In this document: piece by piece, positions 47,739 through 57,200 of the stretch
Position numbering within the stretch: position 1 is the first letter of the stretch
Layout: each line of letters starts with the position of its first letter
Made by a program: the position numbers and the translations under genes
DNA from: Diploscapter coronatus
Lineage: Eukaryota; Nematoda; Chromadorea; Rhabditida; Rhabditidae
Reading direction: 5' to 3'
Assembly: GCA_964036155.1 (NCBI GenBank)
Contig: OZ038423.1
Span: 2,495,249 to 2,559,248, forward strand
DNA length: 64,000 nt
The notes under the pieces: generated by a model
What the model was told of the DNA's origin: nothing
Database searches by the model: none
Seen by the model: only the letters and a program-made list of their open reading frames with translations

Positions 47739-50700
47739 ATGGCCTATTTGGATAACGCTGGATCAGCTTTACCTAGTCCAAGCCTAATCCGGAAACTGCA
47801 AGAAAACCTATTTTCCACCCTATATTCCAATCCACATTCGCAAAATTCCATCGGAGATTCTACTCAACAGATGATTTTGGGTGTTAGAAGAAGGTAGGAA
47901 AATCCAGGTTTCAAAAGTGCAATAGTTATGTTTCAATGACATCCTATAATAGATGCATTTGGCATATCGATTGAAATTCATTCGTACTTTGTAAAAACTA
48001 AAAACCAGATCAAAGAAAACGCATTTCTAAATCGAAATAAAGAAGAATTTTGAAACTTATTAGAAAATCATGCATTTTTCAGAGTCTGCCAACACTTCAA
48101 CACAACTCCAGAAGAATACGCAGTTGTTTTCACGTCAAATGCGACGCATTCTTTACGGATTATTGCGGATTCCTTTGATTTCGGAAAGAAATCAAATTCT
48201 AGTGCTGAAATAAAGGACATCAAAAATATCCAGGGATCTACATTTGCTTATTTACTGGACTCTCACCATTCCGCCGTAGGAATGAGGGAAATTGTTAGGA
48301 ATCGGGTAGGAGATTTGAAAAATATCAGAAGATATATTTCAATTTAGGTCGACAATATTTGTTGCGTTGAAGAAAACGATGTTCCTTTGATTCGTTTAAC
48401 GAATGAAAAAGCGCTCTTCGTCCTAACCTCAATGAGCAATTTCAATGGACGAATGTATTCGCTGGATTTGGTCAATGAATTGCAGAATAAGGGTAAGTTT
48501 GAAATTTTTCAAAAAAAATCCACTATACATTTCTACATTGTCAGAAGTAGCCGTAACATTTCCTTAAGTGAGATACCCTCTGCCGTATTTCCATGAAACA
48601 TAATTGATAAATCTGATACACTCATTTCATTGTAATCACCAGTTGATTTTTCTACTAGCAGCGCAATTTCACAATCAATTAATGTTTTAAGAAACATATT
48701 TAGATTGGTTCGTATGTTTGGACGCTGCTAGTTTCTGCTCCAGTCACACTATAGATTTGTCGTTTTACAAGCCAGATTTTCTCGTTCTTTCACTCTACAA
48801 GATCTTCGGATTCCCTACTGGTCTTGGAGCTTTACTTATCAGAAGAAGTCTTTTTCCAATAGTCTTCAAAATTACTCGGAATTTTAGGTTCTTCACATTT
48901 ATTATCGAAAAATTACTTCTCGGGAGGAACAATTAGTCAAATTATACCGAAACAGCTCTACTTCAAAAATCGATCTTCGATTGAAGAGCAGTAGTTTTCT
49001 TACATTTTTACTTGGACGTTTGAAATTTTAGGTTTGAAGATGGTACAGTGAATTTCTATGGCATTGCAGCTTTAAAATACGCATTTGAAGATCTCGAAAA
49101 ATTCGGTAAACTTTTCAAAGTGAAAACCTTCATCTAATTTCTAATTAAGGTGGCATTAAAGCTATTCATCTTCATACAGAGAAATTAACCAAAATAGCTA
49201 AAACCCGACTAAAATTGTTAACTCATAATAATGGTCAGAAACTCATTGAAATCTATGAAGACTCCAAACATGATTATGGTCCAATAGTTGCGTTCAACTT
49301 GAAGAATTCTGATGGCAGCTATATTGGCTATAGTCAGGCAAGTATAAATATGAAATTAGCATGTTTTTGGAAAATAAATCCAGGCTTCAAATATGGCTAA
49401 CTTATTCGGAATTCAATTACGAACTGGCTGCATGTGCAATATGGGGGCTTGTCAGATGCACTTACGACTGTCTGATGACATGTTGATGAAGTTATCTGCG
49501 GTAAGTATCGAAATTTTACTTGTTAACTTTCAAATCATAGAAATCAACGAATTGACTATTCAGGAAATTCACATGAATGCCAAATTTTACTGAAAAATGT
49601 TTTCCAAAATAGATTTATCACTGACTAAAATTCGATGTTTGAGCAGATTTTAAAGGCTCCTAGAAAAAGACACCGGCTTTTTTCTTTTCCTATCTTGCCT
49701 CCCCATACTATTTCTTAGAAAACCCGGTGTCTTTTTCTATTAGCCGATTTTAAACTAGAACAGTTTTCAGTTCGGGAAAGAGTGCGGTGATCAAATGGAT
49801 TTGGTTGATGGAATTCCTACAGGAGTTGTGCGCATTTCCTTCGGAAGACTGAATAGCGAAAAGGTGAGATTTTCGACTTGATTTTTTTTGCAAAAACACT
49901 CTTTAGGATATCGACGTTCTAATTCAAATGCTCGCGAGCTGTTTCTTGACGAAAAATCCCACGGAAATTTTACCTGCGCCAAAGCCTTTGAATGAGTATT
50001 CCCCGGTTATAACGAAATTGATAACGTATCCGATCAAAAGCTGTATGGGGATTTCTTTCGATAGGTAGAATTTTAAAAGTAATACCCAGGTGTTGGGACG
50101 CTTTCCACCGCAAATATCCCTTATGCAGTGAGTTATTCCGGTCAGCGTTTAAATTACTGCCCTTAACAATGGGACGAAAGATGATGACCGAATTTTTGCG
50201 GTGGAAAATGTCCCAACGTTTGGCAATAGTTTGAAGAAAGAATTTTAGCATCGAATGCACCTCTACTGGTCTAAAATATGATCGGAACTTCATGATTTCG
50301 AAGGACGGAATAGCTTTGACACTGAAGAAAAATCCGGAATTATGCAGGATTAAAGTACAAGTATGTTTAATTAATGAGGACATTTTATTCAGAGTATTTT
50401 CCATTTACAATTATGACTACCACGGATTATATCTTTAATTATGACTTGGAACAAGAATAATTTTAAAACATTTCTTTAAACAACCCAACAAATGGTAATG
50501 TAAAGATTTTGTAAGATTGAAGATGCGTCGCTCCTTCTGACTTCGGACATCGACGATGTTGGGATTCAAGTTGACCTTCACGACAACTCTCAAAGTGAGG
50601 ATCTAATTAAACTCTGTGGAAGGCAACAATCCACTTCTTCTTGCGGAAAAACCTCAGCGAAGTGGTTGGAAGAGAGCATCGGATACGAACAATGCGAGCT

Positions 50701-51369
50701 GAGAAGAATCCCAGAAGGTCATTTTTGCCTTCAGTTATTTTCAGCCCCTAGGGTACTAAGAGAACGATTCAAATTAGATTTTCACCATGACGAAGTTCTA
50801 GGAAACGTATCAAAAAATTAAGATTCCGATCAAAGCCTATCAAACTCGTGTCCATATTTGTTGGTGAACGAAGCTTCGATAGCAGTTTTGGCAGATGTTA
50901 TACGTTCGTCAATTCTAAATACAGAGAAAAGATATGTTTGAAGATCTCTCGTTGGAAGAAGCTCTACTGCGATTCCGGCCCAATATCGTCATCAGAGGGA
51001 TCCCTCCGTTTTCTGAGGATCATATCAAATTTTTACATATTGATAGAGCAGATTTTGAGGTGGATTTTAAAATTTCCATTTTTTTGTTGAAACTTTAAAT
51101 TTAGGTAGTGGATAAATGCACCCGTTGCGAGATGATCTGTATTGATTCGGAAACAGGAGTGAAAAATCCCAACATGATCGTTGCCCTAAGAAATATTCGA
51201 TACAAGCAGAAGGTATGATGAAGACGGGTTTATTCTGCTAATTATGATTATATTTTAGATGACATTTGGTATTTATCTGAGACAAGTTGATGATACGAAA
51301 TGCACACCGAATATCGGGATGAATGTCAAATTGGAAGAAGAGATCTTGACGAATGGAAAGTCAGAATGA
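47739..51369 (+). CDS. Molybdenum cofactor sulfurase
   Basis: Puts the terminal sulfur on the molybdenum cofactor, activating xanthine dehydrogenase and aldehyde oxidase in the cytosol. Exons: 47739-47893, 48083-48305, 48348-48492, 48704-48847, 48888-48990, 49032-49105, 49150-49337, 49384-49500, 49771-49863, 49907-50064, 50249-50360, 50516-50717, 50823-50884, 50925-51059, 51105-51212 and 51259-51369, about 709 residues, full length. The N-terminal half is a class V aminotransferase-fold cysteine desulfurase: YLDNAG near the start, [19 protein letters not shown], the pyridoxal phosphate lysine in [11 protein letters not shown] (K207) and the catalytic cysteine in [12 protein letters not shown] (C360). 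The C-terminal half is a MOSC domain: YPIKSC, then [25 protein letters not shown] and [11 protein letters not shown]. The start is chosen because the ATG follows a ttttcag acceptor. Intron 7 has a GC-AG boundary. Exon ends around 50,717 and 50,884 are the least certain. AATAAA lies about 20 nt after the stop codon (51388-51393). Confidence 0.93.
49646..49754. mobile_element. Foldback element with 9-bp target duplication
   Basis: GATTTTAAA at 49646-49654 and again at 49746-49754 flanks an element whose arms share a perfect 15-bp stem (AGAAAAAGACACCGG at 49662-49676 with its complement at 49724-49738). The termini are GGCTCCTAG and CTATTAGCC. The loop carries CCCCATACTATTTC. The element sits in intron 8 of the sulfurase gene and makes up much of its length. 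Confidence 0.85.
50086..50223. mobile_element. Family B inverted-repeat element, copy 2
   Basis: It lies in intron 10 of the sulfurase gene. The terminal repeats GTTGGGACGCTTTCCACCGC and the complement of GTTGGGACATTTTCCACCGC are nearly perfect. The interior matches the reverse complement of the copy at 43,978-44,119 (AAATATCCCTTA, GTCAGCGT, GATGATGACC). It is non-coding. Confidence 0.88.
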
Positions 51370-51558
51370 TCTTTGGCAATAATTCACAATAAATTGATGT
51401 TGAAGAAAGAAGTTTCTATATTATTTTTAAAATTGATCTTGAAATATTCGTGATTTTTAATATGACGAGTTTATTCATCTAATTTATTGCGGAGCAAGCT
51501 GTTCTGGACTATGTCTCTAACCTCTCGAGATCCCACCCCCCTTGGTGCTCTCATTCCG

Positions 51559-51689
51559 TATATAAACTGCCGTCGGCCCCTACGCTTCTTTCCCCTTTTC
51601 CTTTATCATTATTCGTTTCAAAAATGCACTTGCGCTCTATATATACTGGATTTTTCATAGTTCTCACAAAATGCATGCCTTTTGGATAA
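51559..51689 (+). promoter_or_regulatory. TATA-like box with short frame
   Basis: GTATATAAACTGCC (TATA-like box at 51559-51566) is preceded by a C-rich GATCCCACCCCCC-type stretch and followed by a pyrimidine run. The first ATG downstream (51624) opens a 21-codon frame (MHLRSIYTGFFIVL...) ending at 51689. The core looks promoter-like, but the peptide is too short to support a gene. Confidence 0.2.
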
Positions 51690-53045
51690 AAATTTATTTC
51701 ATATAGTAAAAATTCGTCAAATCCCATTTCACAATAAAATAAAATACTCAAAGAGAAATTGCGATGACAAGAAACTGCCAAAATCTGGATGAGACATGAA
51801 TTCATTTGAATTAGAGATCAACGGTGATTGTAACACGAAAGGAGAGAGTACAGAGAAAGAGAGAATTATGACAATGATTTCGGAATAGGTACATATAACA
51901 ATTGATAAGATGATAATTTGACAAGAAATGTGGCATCTAATATAGATTTCATGGATTTGAATGACAACAATAGTGCACAATTCAATGACAATACCGCATT
52001 TTCTCTAATAGAAGTTTCAGTCTCAATTAGAGAAAAGTTGGTAAAGATTTTGAGAATACGAGGAGGACGAACTATCCAAAGAGTTCGTAAAAATTAGGAA
52101 AGTTCACCCCCTTGCGCCTTTCAAAATATAGAAGTCCCAGTGAAAAATAACACCATGTGATTATTAGGATCATCGGATATCAAGGATAACATCGAAGCTC
52201 AAAATGAATAATATCAGAGCTTTCACAGATTGTATCATAAGTTTCAGAAAAAGTCGACATTCGGAAGAAAATGTGAAATTCATTCGTTGTAGGAAATAAT
52301 TTTAGTACCAAAATATTGCAATTTCGTAAAAATAGAATTTTGTATGTGCAAATTTGATGACTCTACTTTTATATCGAAGATTTTGGTGTCCGATATTAAT
52401 TGCTAAATTTCAAGGTCTACGCTTTAACATGGGAATTTTCGGGCATTTTAAAAACTCACAACATCGCACCTTGACGTAATATCTTTAGGACTAGGATAGA
52501 ATATGGGGTAATAGGAAATGACTTTATTTCTTTTAGATATTTTTCGAGTTGCGAAATTGCGAAAAATTTCAAATAACCTAATTTTTCACCAAAATCTCTA
52601 TTTTTCAAATACGCGTATTCTACTGAGAGATTCAATATGTCGATGAGATGCAAGAACGCGTGCGACGTTTAGACCGTCATCAGCGTAAAAGACGTTGATC
52701 GAAAATCCACAGAAGAAAATCAATGCTTCTTTTCGTCATTAGTTTCCTCACGATGCGAAAAGAACGTTGTATTGACACTGAAAATTAAGAAAAATAAGCA
52801 TTTATCGACTTTTCAAGAAATAGCAGGCATAATGAAATCTGCATTGGAAGGGGTGATACTGTGGATTTTTAATTGAATACTTTACAGATACAGATGATAT
52901 ATAAAAATCAACAGTATGTCTGGAAATGAAGAGTGCAGAACAGAGTGAAAAAGATCGGTGCTTGAAAAAGCTCGACGATGAAATTGTTGGTGGATTTTTA
53001 GAGATGTAGATTTCTGTATCAATAGTTCGGAAAAGGTCAAGTCTA

Positions 53046-53137
53046 TACAATGCCACAGAACTTAGTGGACGGGGCCTATTCTTTCTCTCTTTCAAAAGGA
53101 GGAGAAGACCACGCCCAATAAACCATGCGGTATTGCG
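53046..53137. mobile_element. Family C inverted-repeat element, copy 1
   Basis: CAATGCCACAGAACTTAGTG on the left is mirrored by CCCAATAAACCATGCGGTATTG on the right. The shared inner block is GGCCTATTCTTTCTC. It is about 92 bp and non-coding. The minus-strand open frame across it (52,802-53,095) is not considered a gene. Confidence 0.75.
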
Positions 53138-53596
53138 GAAACTTCATCCGTTTCAAAGTCTCGATATTTCGAAGATTATCAATTTGAAAAGATAAAATTC
53201 GATCAACCAATCATTTCATCATAGAGAAGTTAGCGCGTGTGGTATGCTTGAACAATTGTCTGGCTAAATATGTGGCGTTAGCCATGCACTGCTATATATA
53301 TAATATTCGAAATTATATATGGGCATGTCACCAACATATCACCGTGATGATGCATATATTGTCAGAGATTGATGGATTGAGACAGAATGAGTGACGCGCA
53401 ATCCGAAGTGCTAGGTGTGCAATACGTATCTTCAAAAAGTCGTCAAAGTTATTCCTTAGATCGATGGAATATCGTAAAACTTTCGGTAAATTGTACGATA
53501 ATAATTTTTAGCGCATAAAACTAAATGGCATTTATTTTATCTCAATTTTCAATCAGCGACAATACAATAAAGCATAAGAGGCGCGCTTACCAGCCG

Positions 53597-53731
53597 ATAT
53601 ATATATATATATAAGTTACATTTGCGTGAATCTGATATACAAACGAATGTATATACAAACATATGTGGATAAGCAGAGTATATATTGCTGTTGGATATAT
53701 AAGTGTATATATACACGGTATATATAGCGAT
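53597..53731. repeat. TA-rich microsatellite cluster
   Basis: A run of about nine TA units at 53,598 is followed by scattered TATATA blocks up to TACACGGTATATATAGCG. Confidence 0.85.
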
Positions 53732-54205
53732 AGATATTTGCCGCATGTTTTGAATTATACGTCGTCAATGCTAAAACACGAACGATTTTCTTACAGAAGC
53801 TGGATTTTTGATTATTATTTTTGAAATATGAAACTTGCTGATAGAAGAATATAGCAGTAAAGCCGCGTCACTATATCGATTATATGGGCATTCCTTGTTT
53901 TTGGGTTGTGAGTACTTTTCTCGAGAAGATTGAAATGAGCATTTTTTATAAGTGATGATCAAGAATATCTGAATATGGATCGAACAAATTCTTCGAGTTT
54001 TGTTGAATGTAATTCGTATCAAACATTAGAAGAGTCTCTCCGTCATGTTTTTTTTTTTTATAAAAAATCCTCTAGCCCTAAATTTTTCTTGCTTTTTTAT
54101 TCAAGTCTTTTAAACAAGTGCTAAGATAAAATAGCTCGTTTTTGAGAGAAAAGCACTCAACCCGTATTTACCCCATTTTCTGGAACTCTTTCTCGTGAAA
54201 AATTT

Positions 54206-57200
54206 CTAGCTACGCCCGACTTCACCGAATTGTTCAATCCTAATCAAGCAAAAATCATCAATCCGTAAAGAAATTCCAAATGTGTGGAAAGTATGTAGAA
54301 GATAAACACTTTGGCCATTTGTATTTGTCACCTTTCACCACTATAATCATTCGTAAATATCATATCTTATGGAAGAGAGTTGTAGAACATAGAGTACTTT
54401 ACTAGTTTTCGCGGTGACAAATACAAGAGTCCGAATTTCGAAGAATAAAAATGCCACACGAAAATCCACTTTCTTACTTCCTCTGATGTAATTGCAAGAA
54501 TAGCAAGGATTGACTGATAGATAGTTATTTTTATTTTAAATATTAAAAAAACTTACTTTCCAGAAACGCGCATCTGAAAATTCAACTTTAATTGAAATAT
54601 TAGCTGTTCAAAATAAATGAGATCTATGCAATGCCGCGTGGAAAAAAGGGCGGAGCCTATTATTTCCCGTCTCTTTAAAGTAAGGGAAAAAGATCGCCAA
54701 CTCAGAAAAGGTATGACTTTTTAAAGACAAGACCTGAAATGGCAAGGTTCAGAGACTACTGAATAGATATGGCTAAAATTGCGTTTCCATTTCAACGCTC
54801 TGACATTGCTATCAGAAAGGTAATATCCTCTTCCGAGTTACTAGATAGTCACGCCCATTAGCCTATGCGGCATTGCATAGTTTGCATTTGTTTTGAAGAG
54901 TAGAATGTCTTACAAAGTTATCGACAATAATTGTGATGGGAAGAGCGAGCACGAGCACTCCAGAAATGATAGCACCACTAGCGATCAGCTTGCCGGCTAA
55001 AATAGAGTTAAGGTTGGGTAAGAAAAATGTATGTAAGGTAAAACTAGCATACCAATCGTGACGGGAACTAGATCGCCGTATCATGGAACGATAATCATTA
55101 ATACTTGAGGAAAAAATAAAACTTTAGACCATACCTACTGTCGTCATAGTCACAATTGCCCACCAGAACGTTGCTGGGATCTGAAACGCCGTTGTTGGTG
55201 TGATTCAGACAAGTTCATAGATTAACAAAGCAACTAGTCCCGCTATTACATTTAGAATAGTTTGAATTATTGGAGATCAAGCGGCTATTTGGAAGCCATA
55301 AGCCCTCAGGCCATTGCGAAACAGTGTATGACTAGGGGAGGGTATTGAAAGGTAGGGTTTCTTTTCCCATACTATTTCGCATGGCTTGAGGGCTTGGGGT
55401 TTCCGAGTTGCCAGATCAAGCTTACCGAGGTAAAAGGCGTGTCCTTTTCATCTTTCTCCACGAAGTACAGCAACGTCGAGAAAAATACAACTCCCGTTGA
55501 CAGTACCATGCCCATCATTCTATAACAACATTTTCTTAAAAACTCAGATATTCCAAGAGTTTCATTCAAAAAACTTGATAACGTAGGAATGTTTGGAACT
55601 CGGTAAGATTAAACGGGATTTAGACTAGATACGTGTATGCGTGTAGGCAAATTAGATGCGGATTGGTGAATTATGCTGCTTTACTGGATTTTCAAACGTG
55701 TATATTTTTCCTTAATTTTCAAAAATAACAAAAAATACCCCAGTTGTTTGGCAGAGCTCCTTAGAGTCAAGGCGAACGTCCGCATTCCCGCAGAGTAGCG
55801 TCCGAGTTTCAGAATTCGCACCACCCGAAGCACTCGCAGCACTCGGACGACTAATAGAGCGCCTGAAATTTCGACTTTGCATTTTTGCTAAAGTATCGTA
55901 CGTTTCAATTTTAAGCCGACCAAATCGTGATTTTTGGCCTTTAAACCGGTATTCAATTTGGGCTATTTGGAAACCGCAAGACCACGGGACACGAGACACA
56001 GGCGAAATAGTATCGGACTTAGGGTAGGGTATGGGATGGTAGGCTTTCTTTTCCCCACTATTTTCCAATGTCTCGTGTCTCATGGTCTCGCGGGTTCCAG
56101 GTTACCTATTTAAGTCGGGCTATAACTTATTATAGTAAAAATAACCTAAAGAGAACTTTGAATAAATGCACCTTTAATATCGCTCAAGCTGGCGATGTCG
56201 ACGCCAAATACGGCGAGGGTGAATTCGAGGTAGAACGGCACGATCGCCACCAGATCCACGATGTTCATGATGCCGATCACGAATTGCCATCTAAAATACT
56301 CTCTTAATATCGTAATCAAGAATTGAATATGCTTCAGTTTATTCCAGTGTTTACGAGATTTAATTCTACAATAGTGCCTGGGCATTGCAATAAATCGTTC
56401 TAGCGGACTAAAACCTAACATTTGACATATTTGGGTTTGTATTTGTGTTATTTTCATCGAAAATTTTCAGATTCTTATGATTTTTCTTCTAAAATGAGAT
56501 AAGTTTCAGTTTAATTCATGGCACTAGAAAATACTTATGATGACTTTCTTCTAGATCTATTTATTTGAAGTATCAATGACAATTTAATGAATCTTGTATG
56601 TTTCAATGTAGTTCATAAAACTTGATCATTCGTTAAAAAGTACTATTTTCCAACAGACGTGCCATGAAAATTTTATAAATCTCTTTCATGAGAAGTCAAA
56701 ATGGTACTTTTAAACGAACACCATGGTTACCTATTCGGTGTGACGGATAATCGTAGAATATATTCGAATGTGAACCAAATAATGCAAATCGTTTCGACGT
56801 ATCCGAAGACTGGATGCGGCTCCCAAATCACGTTCTCGTCATCCGCAACTGAAATTGACAACTTTTTGCGGAATAGAAAATGTGCACATTTTCGGCTGAG
56901 GCAATGCACACACAGATCAACTCAATAGGCAACTTGCAGTTGGCTGATAGATTTGCAATGTTTTTTTTTCAACTTTTGGTTATGTTTCAAGATTTGGTAC
57001 GATTCTGAATAACATCAAAACAATAATCCCGAATATTTTTAGTGATTTAAAATTATATCATGTAATGAAGATCAAGTTTTTAAAGCGGTAATAATGTTCC
57101 CAGATAAAGCATCATTTCGGAACATTTAATGACCACAATCGGCTTGTTTTGTGTATCCATGAGTTTAAGAATTAGTTCACTGATGACAATGTATGGAGAT

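Larger units (their letters stand above)
51370..54205. other. Spacer between convergent genes
   Basis: It holds the 3' end of the sulfurase gene and lies past the last supported exon of the potassium channel. It contains a TATA-like sequence with a short frame near 51,559, a family C element at 53,046 and TA-rich microsatellites around 53,600-53,730. Extra 3' exons of the channel could be hidden here. Confidence 0.5.

Noticed and set aside
54863..54913. Reading the channel straight through the S6 exon into the family C element, giving an end ...KLCNAA
   Set aside because: A clean GTAAGA donor follows VDNF, and the next exon (MRVSG) fits the usual residues after S6 in Kv channels, so read-through is unlikely to be the main product.
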